A stretch of 5,437 nucleotides of DNA from Calditrichota bacterium (GTDB lineage Bacteria; Zixibacteria; MSB-5A5; GN15; FEB-12), in contig QQUK01000260.1 in the NCBI GenBank assembly GCA_008501655.1, forward strand, positions 1 to 5,437. The letters run 5' to 3'. A model generated the notes under the pieces. It did not search any database, had not been told where the DNA came from, and saw only the letters and a list, made by a program, of their open reading frames with translations. The position numbers and the translations under genes are program-made. Every line of letters starts with the position of its first letter. The first letter of the stretch is position 1. This document shows positions 1 to 5,311 of this stretch, one piece after another.

Positions 1-619
1 TAACACAGGACGGAATGACCCCTTTTGCCGTTGGAAATTTATTCTCAACAAGTTTTTCCGGCAGTTCTCCAAAATTCATGACCGTTTGAGATAAATATAA
101 TTCGGTACCGTTTCGCCCTGAAATTGTATTATCAGAGCAATCTTCCCATAAAAAGAAAATCGGAAGGATCATCTCCTGTAATAATTCCCTTTCTTTTTTA
201 CGGATTACAAAATCGACAAGAGATATTTTTTCTTCTGAGGAAAAACAGGATGGCTTAACTGAATCCGCAAAAAGTTCCGAAATAGCAACAACCTGCCAGA
301 CGGTAAAATCAAATGTATTATCAGAAAAGCTGACCTGTCTTGAATTAAAAAATTCCCAGTTGCAATCGTTATAAAAATCACCGGGAATTACTTCGACAAT
401 TTCATAGAGCGAGTTCGGCATAGCAATTTTAAAATCATAACCGCCAAGCATACTCTTCGGTGAATTTAAATAGACTGAGATTGTGTCTGTTTCAAAATTC
501 TCAAGCCGGACAGACTCAATTGATATATTATAAGAATAAACGGTTGTATCAAACGATGAATCAGCAAATGCAGCTTTGCATAGCAGGATTATGAATAGTA
601 TGAGTAGTAATTTTTTCAT
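1..619 (-). CDS. Secreted protein of unknown function, N-terminal 206 residues (3' end beyond window)
   Basis: This reading frame is open from an ATG at 619 to the left edge, with no stop, so the gene is truncated only by the window. The first 19 residues form a clear Sec signal peptide (MKK, then a run of L/I/F, ending AAFA), with likely cleavage before D20. Cys14 lies inside the hydrophobic core, but the preceding residues do not fit a lipobox, so I read it as a secreted protein rather than a lipoprotein. The mature part looks beta-rich. It has a GGYDF motif at 59-63 and cysteines in DCNWEFF (C86), PSCF (C125), WEDCSDNTIS (C161) and PSC (C205), which could form disulfides outside the cytoplasm. 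From memory, GG(Y/F)DF, DC.WE(Y/F)F and W.DC.DNTIS recur in cohesin-like modules of large exported proteins from Zixibacteria-like genomes; no search was possible. A dockerin or sorting domain, if present, would lie beyond the edge. The signal peptide fixes the start, but there is little room for a ribosome binding site, because the terminator of the upstream gene ends only a few bases before the ATG. Confidence 0.85.
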   Translation of the reverse strand, partial: MKKLLLILFIILLCKAAFADSSFDTTVYSYNISIESVRLENFETDTISVYLNSPKSMLGGYDFKIAMPNSLYEIVEVIPGDFYNDCNWEFFNSRQVSFSDNTFDFTVWQVVAISELFADSVKPSCFSSEEKISLVDFVIRKKERELLQEMILPIFFLWEDCSDNTISGRNGTELYLSQTVMNFGELPEKLVENKFPTAKGVIPSCV

Positions 620-645
620 ATAAAAAAGTCCGCCGAAGCGGACTT
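620..645 (-). terminator. Intrinsic terminator with UUCG tetraloop
   Basis: Read on the minus strand, AAGTCCGC pairs with GCGGACTT (638-645 with 626-633) around the loop TTCG. This gives an 8-bp stem closed by C(UUCG)G, the exceptionally stable tetraloop, followed directly by a run of six T (two of them in the stem). It begins 8 bases after the stop codon of the 654-1211 gene, so it should end that transcript. The next minus-strand ATG is at 619, at the end of the U-tract, and the only SD-like GGA (629-631) lies in the 3' arm of the stem. The hairpin may therefore also limit both read-through into, and translation of, the second secreted-protein gene. Confidence 0.85.
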
Positions 646-653
646 GTAAATTT

Positions 654-1211
654 TTATTTCACCTGAAAGAGATAAGGTCCATTCCATTCCGGATTGACCG
701 ATGGAGGAGCAAACATCCACTTACCGGTCGGCGGGAAAAATGAAGAATCAACCACAATAGTTCCGCTTTCATTAAAAATCAATTCAAACGATAATTTCTT
801 TTCAGCTTCATGCGGTTTATACGGTTTTGTTTTGCTGACCCCGCCGAATCCTAAGACATCTGGAAGTTCTCCGTCCCATTGACGATCGATTACATAAACA
901 CCGCCTAAGTCCCAGAGAGATTTATCTCCAAAGCCATTATGACCTTTAATATTTCCAAGCTCGTTTAAACCGTTTCCTTTGTCTTCTGGTGAAACAGCTG
1001 TTTTGATATCTTTTGAATCTACTTTAAAGCCTAAAGTGAAACCTTTGTAGTTACCTTCATTTTCAATATATATATCAAATGAAACTTTTTTTCCTTTAGC
1101 TATTGTACTGTCATTAACAGCCCCTTCACCGGAAATCTTCATACTGATTGTTGTAGCAGAAACGGAAGCAGCTAAAAGCAATGCAGCAATACTAAATGTG
1201 ATTTTCTTCAT
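654..1211 (-). CDS. Secreted beta-rich protein of unknown function, 185 aa
   Basis: This is a complete gene with ATG at 1211 and TAA at 654-656. An AGGG Shine-Dalgarno (1219-1222) lies 7 bases upstream of the start. Residues 1-19 are a classic signal peptide (MKKITF, hydrophobic core, then SVSA), with likely cleavage before T20. The mature protein of about 166 residues has no cysteine and alternates hydrophobic and polar residues in a beta-sandwich-like pattern. Notable stretches are YKGFTLGFKVDS (about 55-66), WDGELPDVLGFGG (about 113-125) and the C-terminal VDSSFFPPTGKWMF and WNGPY. From memory, the DSSF.PP.G.W and W.GP motifs recur in exported proteins of Zixibacteria and related FCB genomes that have no assigned function; this was not searched. 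No catalytic motif or C-terminal sorting domain is visible. Its neighbour at 1-619 is a second exported protein on the same strand, perhaps co-transcribed by read-through. Function is unknown; a role in the envelope or outside the cell is inferred from the signal peptide alone. Confidence 0.87.
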   Translation of the reverse strand: MKKITFSIAALLLAASVSATTISMKISGEGAVNDSTIAKGKKVSFDIYIENEGNYKGFTLGFKVDSKDIKTAVSPEDKGNGLNELGNIKGHNGFGDKSLWDLGGVYVIDRQWDGELPDVLGFGGVSKTKPYKPHEAEKKLSFELIFNESGTIVVDSSFFPPTGKWMFAPPSVNPEWNGPYLFQVK

Positions 1212-1252
1212 GTATCATCCCTATGTAAAAGTATATTATTTTGTAATCTTTA

Positions 1253-1280
1253 AAGATATAAATTATTCTCGTTTTGTCAA
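1253..1280 (-). promoter_or_regulatory. Promoter for the 654-1211 secreted-protein gene
   Basis: On the minus strand a perfect -35 box TTGACA (1275-1280) is followed, after 16 bases, by TATCTT (1253-1258), a 4/6 match to the -10 box. The same bases also read as TTG-N19-TATCTTTA, close to the Bacteroidota -33/-7 pattern (TTG, then TAnnTTTG). The predicted start leaves a leader of roughly 35 bases with an SD sequence. A perfect 12-base palindrome, ATCTTTAAAGAT (1246-1257), overlaps the -10 region and could be an operator or chance in AT-rich DNA. Confidence 0.6.
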
Positions 1281-1381
1281 TCGGTTTGCTTAATTCACCC
1301 ATTATACTTGACCAAGATTAATTTGCACCAAAAATAATGCATTTTTTTCAGTAAATTAAGATAATACAAATCACTTTTTCA

Positions 1382-1410
1382 TTGACCGCTTTCCCGTTCC
1401 TTTGTATTTT
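1382..1410 (+). promoter_or_regulatory. Promoter of the sdhCAB operon
   Basis: TTGACC (1382-1387, 5/6 match to -35) is separated by exactly 17 bases from TATTTT (1405-1410, 4/6 match to -10). Transcription would start near 1417, giving a leader of about 48 bases that contains the SD sequence AAGGGA (1451-1456), 8 bases before the sdhC ATG. No convincing regulator site is visible. The divergent promoter on the other strand lies about 100 bases away. Confidence 0.55.
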
Positions 1411-1464
1411 CTTTCACAAGCAAACGAATTACATAAACGTTATATCTCTTAAGGGATTACACAC

Positions 1465-2166
1465 ATGTCAACAAATGCTCCCCCTTCATTTTCAAACGCA
1501 ACTGTTGGTAAAAAAATACTGATGGCGATCACCGGTTTTCTTATAATCGGGTTTGTCATTGTTCATCTGGTGGGAAATCTCCAGATTTTTATCGGACAGC
1601 ACCAACTCAATGTCTATGCTGAGACACTCCAGAATATGGGTGCACTCAAATGGGCCTTCAGAATCGCCTTGTTAGTTTTCTTTTTGGTTCATATCTGGAA
1701 AGGAATCGTTCTCTGGCTTGAAAACAGGTCAGCCAGACCGGTTAGCTATACAAAAGAAACAAATCAGGAATCGACTTTAGCCTCGCGCACCATGATTTAC
1801 ACCGGTGCCCTGATTGTCTTTTTTGTCGCCTACCATATATCCCATTTCACTCTTCTGGACTGCCATCCGGAATATCAAAGTCTTCCGCTTGTTGATGGAC
1901 GTTTTGATGTTTACAGCATGATCATCTTAGGCTTTTCAGAACCTCTAATAGCTGCCCTGTATATCATTTTTGTCGGACTTGTTGCATTCCATATCAGTCA
2001 TGCATTCTCATCTCTGTTCCAGACTCTTGGGTTAACAAAACCGGAACTGTTAAAGAGACTCAGATTATTCGGCGCATTGTTAGCATGGCTCATCTTTTTA
2101 GCTTATGCTTCAATTCCGGTCGCTGTACTCGCTAAAATTATAACCTTACCGGGAGGAGGTCACTAA
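1465..2166 (+). CDS. sdhC: Succinate dehydrogenase/fumarate reductase cytochrome b subunit (b558 family, di-heme)
   Basis: This is the membrane anchor of complex II, carrying two hemes b that pass electrons between the iron-sulfur subunit and the quinone pool. At 233 residues it has the usual length for the single-polypeptide anchor of type B enzymes (Bacillus SdhC, Wolinella FrdC). Five membrane helices are visible, at about 18-39, 64-86, 109-131, 157-180 and 201-226. Likely heme ligands are H34 (in HLVGNL), H76 (in HIWKG), H124 or H127 (YHISHF) and H176 or H179 (FHISHAF), placed one each on helices I-IV. The 42-residue gap between the first two matches, as I recall it, that of Bacillus subtilis His28 and His70. 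The second pair is 52 apart, so the loop between helices III and IV (132-156) is longer than in Bacillus. The start is supported by the SD sequence AAGGGA 8 bases upstream. The stop overlaps the sdhA start by one base (TAATG). Assignment to SdhC versus FrdC cannot be made from sequence alone. Confidence 0.95.
   Translation: MSTNAPPSFSNATVGKKILMAITGFLIIGFVIVHLVGNLQIFIGQHQLNVYAETLQNMGALKWAFRIALLVFFLVHIWKGIVLWLENRSARPVSYTKETNQESTLASRTMIYTGALIVFFVAYHISHFTLLDCHPEYQSLPLVDGRFDVYSMIILGFSEPLIAALYIIFVGLVAFHISHAFSSLFQTLGLTKPELLKRLRLFGALLAWLIFLAYASIPVAVLAKIITLPGGGH
2151..2160 (+). promoter_or_regulatory. Strong Shine-Dalgarno of sdhA inside the end of sdhC
   Basis: GGGAGGAGGT lies 5 bases before the sdhA ATG and at the same time encodes the glycine-rich tail of SdhC. 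It is the strongest SD in the window. With the TAATG overlap, it suggests efficient, coupled translation of the flavoprotein and fixes the sdhA start. The sdhB equivalent is AAGGAG at 4064-4069. Confidence 0.8.
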
Positions 2167-4079
2167 TGAAACTCGATCCAAAAATCCCGTCTGGTCCTCT
2201 TGCCGAAAAATGGGATTCACACAAATTTAATATGAAGCTGGTTAACCCGGCAAACAAACGGAAGTATAAAGCTATCGTTGTAGGTTCCGGATTAGCTGGT
2301 GGATCTGCCGCAGCTACCCTTGCTGAACTCGGGTACCAGGTCTCCTGCTTTTGTTATCAGGATTCCCCGAGAAGAGCTCACTCTATCGCTGCACAGGGCG
2401 GTATCAACGCCGCTAAAAACTATCAGAATGATGGTGACTCAGTTTATCGTCTCTTTTATGACACCATTAAAGGTGGCGACTTCCGTTCCCGCGAAGCAAA
2501 CACATACCGTCTGGCACAGGTTTCAACAAACATTATAGACCAGTGTGTTGCTCAGGGTGTCCCCTTTGCCCGTGAATACGGCGGACTGCTCGCCAACCGT
2601 TCATTCGGAGGTGCCCAGGTATCCAGAACATTCTACGCCCGGGGACAAACCGGTCAACAGCTTCTCTTAGGTGCCTACTCAGCTCTTACCCGTCAGATTG
2701 GTATCGGTGCTGTCAAAATGTTTCCGCGTACAGAAATGCTCGACTTAGTTGTTGTTGATGGTCGTGCCCGAGGAATTGTTGTTCGGGATATGATATCCGG
2801 TGAAATTTCTTCCCATGCTGCCGATGCTGTTATCTTAGCAACCGGAGGATATGGAAACGTCTTTTATCTTTCCACCAACGCAACCGGCTGTAATGTCACC
2901 GCAACCTATCGTGCTCATAAAAAAGGTGCTTTCTTTGCCAACCCATGTTACACACAGATTCACCCGACCTGTATTCCTCAGTCAGGTGATTACCAGTCAA
3001 AACTGACCCTGATGTCAGAATCATTGCGTAACGACGGTCGCATCTGGGTACCGAAGAAAAAAGGTGACGACAGACCGCCTCATCAGATTCCGGAAGATGA
3101 ACGCGATTACTATCTGGAACGGAAATATCCAAGTTTTGGTAACCTTGCCCCGCGTGATATCTCATCCCGTTCCGCAAAAGAAGCCTGTGATGACGGTCGC
3201 GGTGTCGGTCCGACCAAAGTTGGTGTTTATCTTGATTTCTCCGATGCAATCAACCGTCTCGGAAAAGATGTCATCGCTGACCGTTACGGCAACCTCTTTG
3301 ATATGTATGAACGTATTACCGGTGAAAATCCGTATGAAACTCCTATGCGTATCTACCCTGCTTCCCACTATACAATGGGTGGTCTTTGGGTTGACTATAA
3401 CCTTGAATCAACGGTACCGGGTCTGTTTGTCCTCGGTGAAGCAAACTTCTCCGACCACGGTGCCAACCGTCTCGGTGCATCTGCATTGATGCAGGGGCTT
3501 GCCGATGGTTACTTCGTCATTCCGTATACAATCGGTAATTTTTATGCCCGCTCCGGAAACTCAGATGTCACGACCGACCATCCGGAATTCAAAAAAGCAG
3601 AAGCTGAAGTTACCGAACGTACTAAAAAGTTCCTTTCAATCGGAGGGAAGCGGACACCGGATTCATTCCACCGGGAACTTGGCAAAATCATGTGGGAATA
3701 CTGCGGTATGGCCCGCAACGAAGCCGGACTGAAAAAAGCTCTCGAACAGATTCCAAAACTTCGGGAAGATTTCTGGAGCGACCTCAAAATCCTCGGTTCC
3801 GGTGAAGAACTGAATCAGATGCTGGAACAGGCCGGTCGGGTCGCTGACTTCCTTGAATTTGCCGAAATGATGTGTTACGATGCGTTGGATCGAGACGAAT
3901 CATGCGGCGCTCATTTCCGGGAAGAACACCAAACCAAAGAAGGCGAAGCAAAACGTAATGATGATAATTACGCTTATGTCGCCGCCTGGGAACATACCGG
4001 TGTCGGAAGTAAACCGAATCTGCACAAAGAACCCCTTGTGTTTGAGAATGTCGAATTTGCAACAAGGAGTTATAAATAA
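2166..4079 (+). CDS. sdhA: Succinate dehydrogenase/fumarate reductase flavoprotein subunit
   Basis: This is the catalytic subunit that oxidises succinate to fumarate (or the reverse) on covalently bound FAD and passes electrons to SdhB. The 637-residue length is typical of the Bacteroides/Bacillus type. The dinucleotide fold GSGLAG is at 40-45. H72, in RRAHSIAAQGG, is the expected covalent FAD attachment residue. The substrate-binding and catalytic residues expected from Escherichia coli and Wolinella homologues are present: H266 (IHPT), E285 (SESLRNDG), R330 (PRDISSR, the likely proton-delivery arginine), H401 (HYTMGG) and R435 (GANRLGAS). E425 (GEANFSDHG) contributes to FAD binding. The capping domain lies at about 266-395 and the helical C-terminal domain starts near 502. 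SESLRNDGRIWVPKKK and the DHGANRLGASALMQGLADGY stretch are typical of FCB-group enzymes as I know them. The gene sits between sdhC and sdhB with one-base overlaps at both ends. No disruption is visible. The bias toward succinate oxidation or fumarate reduction cannot be read from the sequence. Confidence 0.97.
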   Translation: MKLDPKIPSGPLAEKWDSHKFNMKLVNPANKRKYKAIVVGSGLAGGSAAATLAELGYQVSCFCYQDSPRRAHSIAAQGGINAAKNYQNDGDSVYRLFYDTIKGGDFRSREANTYRLAQVSTNIIDQCVAQGVPFAREYGGLLANRSFGGAQVSRTFYARGQTGQQLLLGAYSALTRQIGIGAVKMFPRTEMLDLVVVDGRARGIVVRDMISGEISSHAADAVILATGGYGNVFYLSTNATGCNVTATYRAHKKGAFFANPCYTQIHPTCIPQSGDYQSKLTLMSESLRNDGRIWVPKKKGDDRPPHQIPEDERDYYLERKYPSFGNLAPRDISSRSAKEACDDGRGVGPTKVGVYLDFSDAINRLGKDVIADRYGNLFDMYERITGENPYETPMRIYPASHYTMGGLWVDYNLESTVPGLFVLGEANFSDHGANRLGASALMQGLADGYFVIPYTIGNFYARSGNSDVTTDHPEFKKAEAEVTERTKKFLSIGGKRTPDSFHRELGKIMWEYCGMARNEAGLKKALEQIPKLREDFWSDLKILGSGEELNQMLEQAGRVADFLEFAEMMCYDALDRDESCGAHFREEHQTKEGEAKRNDDNYAYVAAWEHTGVGSKPNLHKEPLVFENVEFATRSYK

Positions 4080-4825
4080 TGAATCTAACATTACATGTAT
4101 GGCGTCAGAAAAACGCCAATGACAAAGGCAAAATGGAAACTTATCAGGCTAAAGACATCAGTGATCATATGTCTTTTCTGGAAATGCTCGATGTTGTCAA
4201 TGAACAGTTAGCCGATAAAGATATTGACCCGATAGCTTTTGACCATGACTGCCGCGAAGGTATCTGCGGTATGTGCTCACTTGTTGTAAACGGAACCCCC
4301 CATGGTCCCGAAAGAGGTACTACTGTCTGCCAGCTCCATATGCGGCATTTTAAAGATGGTGATACAATCTATATAGAACCATGGCGTGCCCGTGCATTCC
4401 CGGTACAGAGAGACTTGATCGTCGACCGTTCAGCTTTTGATCGAATCATGGCTGCCGGCGGATTTGTCTCGGTAAATACCGGCGGTACTCCAGATGCCAA
4501 CGCTCTCCCTATTCCGAAAAAAGATGCCGACACCGCTATGGATGCCGCCGCTTGTATCGGATGCGGTGCCTGCGTTGCTGCCTGTAAAAATGCATCAGCA
4601 ATGCTGTTTGTATCCGCTAAGGTTTCCCAGTTTGCTTATCTCCCTCAGGGACAGGCTGAACGGAAAGCCCGTGTTTCAAACATGCTTGCCCAGATGCAGA
4701 AGGAAGGGTTCGGTAACTGCACCAATTTTTATGAATGTGAAGCTGCCTGCCCGAAAGAGATTTCAGTCAAGTTCATTGCCAAGATGAACCGTGAATTCAT
4801 GCGGGCAAAGGTTTTAAAGGATTAG
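4079..4825 (+). CDS. sdhB: Succinate dehydrogenase/fumarate reductase iron-sulfur subunit
   Basis: This is the electron-transfer subunit linking the SdhA flavin to the SdhC hemes through three clusters. At 248 residues it is of normal length for type B enzymes. The N-terminal ferredoxin domain holds the [2Fe-2S] ligands C58, C63, C66 and C84 (CREGICGMC, then a fourth cysteine 18 residues on, the longer spacing seen in Bacteroides-type homologues). The C-terminal domain has CIGCGACVAAC (C159, C162, C165, C169) and CTNFYECEAACP (C214, C220, C224). By homology with E. coli SdhB, C159, C162, C165 and C224 hold [4Fe-4S], while C169, C214 and C220 hold [3Fe-4S]. All expected ligands are present. 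The start overlaps the sdhA stop (TAATG) and has the SD sequence AAGGAG 9 bases upstream. It is the last gene of the operon; the hairpin cluster begins 3 bases after its stop codon, but has no U-tract, so where the transcript ends is unclear. Confidence 0.97.
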   Translation: MNLTLHVWRQKNANDKGKMETYQAKDISDHMSFLEMLDVVNEQLADKDIDPIAFDHDCREGICGMCSLVVNGTPHGPERGTTVCQLHMRHFKDGDTIYIEPWRARAFPVQRDLIVDRSAFDRIMAAGGFVSVNTGGTPDANALPIPKKDADTAMDAAACIGCGACVAACKNASAMLFVSAKVSQFAYLPQGQAERKARVSNMLAQMQKEGFGNCTNFYECEAACPKEISVKFIAKMNREFMRAKVLKD

Positions 4826-4827
4826 AT

Positions 4828-4853
4828 TTGTTTGAGTCTGAAGACTCAAACAA
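4828..4853. repeat. Hairpin repeat 1 of the GAGTCT/AGACTC family
   Basis: TTGTTTGAGTCT pairs perfectly with AGACTCAAACAA around a two-base GA centre, giving a 12-bp stem. The hairpin begins 3 bases after the sdhB stop codon. It is not followed by a T-run on either strand, so it is not a standard intrinsic terminator. It might protect the 3' end of the sdh mRNA from exonucleases. Confidence 0.85.
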
Positions 4854-4874
4854 CACGAAATATATGACCTACGT

Positions 4875-4902
4875 GCCTTCTGAGTCTTCAGATTCAGAAG
4901 GC
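4875..4902. repeat. Hairpin repeat 2 of the GAGTCT/AGACTC family, inverted centre
   Basis: GCCTTCTGAGTCT pairs with AGATTCAGAAGGC around a TC centre, giving a 13-bp stem with a single G-T (wobble) pair. Its core is the reverse complement orientation of repeats 1 and 3 (centre TC instead of GA). Several outer base pairs differ from the other copies but still pair. Confidence 0.85.
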
Positions 4903-4906
4903 TAAA

Positions 4907-4930
4907 CCTTTGAGTCTGAAGACTCAAAGG
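4907..4930. repeat. Hairpin repeat 3 of the GAGTCT/AGACTC family
   Basis: CCTTTGAGTCT pairs perfectly with AGACTCAAAGG around a GA centre, giving an 11-bp stem. It shares the 20-base core with repeat 1 but has CC/GG outer pairs where repeat 1 has TG/CA. Only 4 bases separate it from repeat 2. No T-run follows. Confidence 0.85.
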
Positions 4931-4962
4931 ACACATTCATTTGAGGATTTAAGGTAGTATTC

Positions 4963-4992
4963 GTAGCCCGGGTCTCCAAGAGACCCGGGTTT
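4963..4992 (+). repeat. REP-like hairpin with 5' GTAG (copy A)
   Basis: GTAG is followed by CCCGGGTCTC, a CAA loop and GAGACCCGGG, then TTT. The 10-bp perfect GC-rich stem extends by a G-T and an A-T pair into the flanks. A GTAG (or GTGG) tetranucleotide at the 5' foot of a hairpin is the hallmark of REP elements mobilised by RAYT (TnpA-REP) Y1 transposases; calling this REP-like is an inference from that resemblance. A weak or absent T-run argues against a simple terminator. Confidence 0.65.
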
Positions 4993-5030
4993 ATAGATTA
5001 TTACACAACAATGTAAATCAATCCCTTAGA

Positions 5031-5054
5031 GTAGCCACTGCTTGCAGTGGGTTT
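5031..5054 (+). repeat. REP-like hairpin with 5' GTAG (copy B)
   Basis: GTAGCC begins a 7-bp stem, CCACTGC/GCAGTGG with a TT loop, ending in GGGTTT. The outer bases GTAGCC and GGGTTT are the same as in the hairpin at 4963-4992 and in the same orientation, whereas the inner stem is unrelated. It lies 11 bases beyond the stop codon of the minus-strand gene at 5066-5311. Being shorter, it could be a degraded copy. Confidence 0.55.
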
Positions 5055-5065
5055 CTATTCAAAAG

Positions 5066-5311
5066 CTAAAAGACGAACTCATGAAAGAACCAAAATATTA
5101 AACCACATACCAGAATAAAAAAGGTAGCATACATGTTTCCATTCACTGATGAATTAAAAGAATCATATGGATCATAATGTTTTTTCTTAACTTTTTTTCC
5201 AGCATACCAAAAAAAGTTACTGTCTGATTTTTCTTCACCCAACTTCCTAAAGAAAAAAACTCCCCAAATAAATAGAGGTATCCCAAAAATGTAAAATAGA
5301 ACTTCTAACAC
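5066..5311 (-). CDS. Small two-helix membrane protein, function unknown (81 aa)
   Basis: The frame starts at a GTG (5309-5311) that directly abuts the TAG stop of the upstream minus-strand gene and ends with TAG at 5066-5068. No ATG start exists at the N-terminus, because an in-frame stop immediately precedes the GTG. GGAAG, 11 bases upstream, could serve as a somewhat distant SD, and translational coupling is likely. Two hydrophobic helices are visible, at about 3-21 and 61-80. They flank a polar middle containing KKVKKKHYDPYDS (39-51), which by the positive-inside rule should face the cytoplasm, leaving both ends outside. Aromatic residues, mainly Phe, are abundant. I do not recognise a family, and nothing suggests an enzyme. 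The composition and topology look like a real small membrane protein rather than a chance frame. Confidence 0.6.
   Translation of the reverse strand: MLEVLFYIFGIPLFIWGVFFFRKLGEEKSDSNFFWYAGKKVKKKHYDPYDSFNSSVNGNMYATFFILVCGLIFWFFHEFVF

Noticed and set aside
576..578. Lipoprotein attachment cysteine (Cys14) in the partial secreted protein
   Set aside because: The residues before it are ILL rather than a small residue at -1, and AAFA further on is a good signal peptidase I site.
694..882. Plus-strand 62-residue frame
   Set aside because: It is antisense to the C-terminal half of the signal-peptide protein at 654-1211 and has no SD or recognisable features.
1301..1306. Perfect TATAAT on the minus strand as an alternative promoter
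   Set aside because: No acceptable -35 box lies 16-18 bases upstream, while TTGACA at 1275-1280 gives a better-placed promoter for the same gene.
2896..3249. Minus-strand reading frame inside sdhA
   Set aside because: It lies opposite the highly conserved sdhA coding sequence, has no signal or family feature, and is explained by codon use of sdhA. The other overlapping frames at 2299-2538, 3064-3489, 3162-3368 and 3499-4122 are rejected for the same reason.
4494..4787. 97-residue frame within sdhB
   Set aside because: It is an out-of-frame shadow of the iron-sulfur domain, whose cysteine motifs show that the sdhB frame is the real one.
4828..4992. Intrinsic terminator of the sdh operon
   Set aside because: The stems are strong, but none is followed by a proper T-run on the plus strand; only GGGTTTATAG follows the 4963 hairpin. 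Termination there is possible but not shown.
4828..5054. CRISPR array
   Set aside because: The repeated units are near-perfect palindromes with unequal spacers (21, 4 and 32 bases) and differing outer bases. There are too few units, and no cas gene is nearby.
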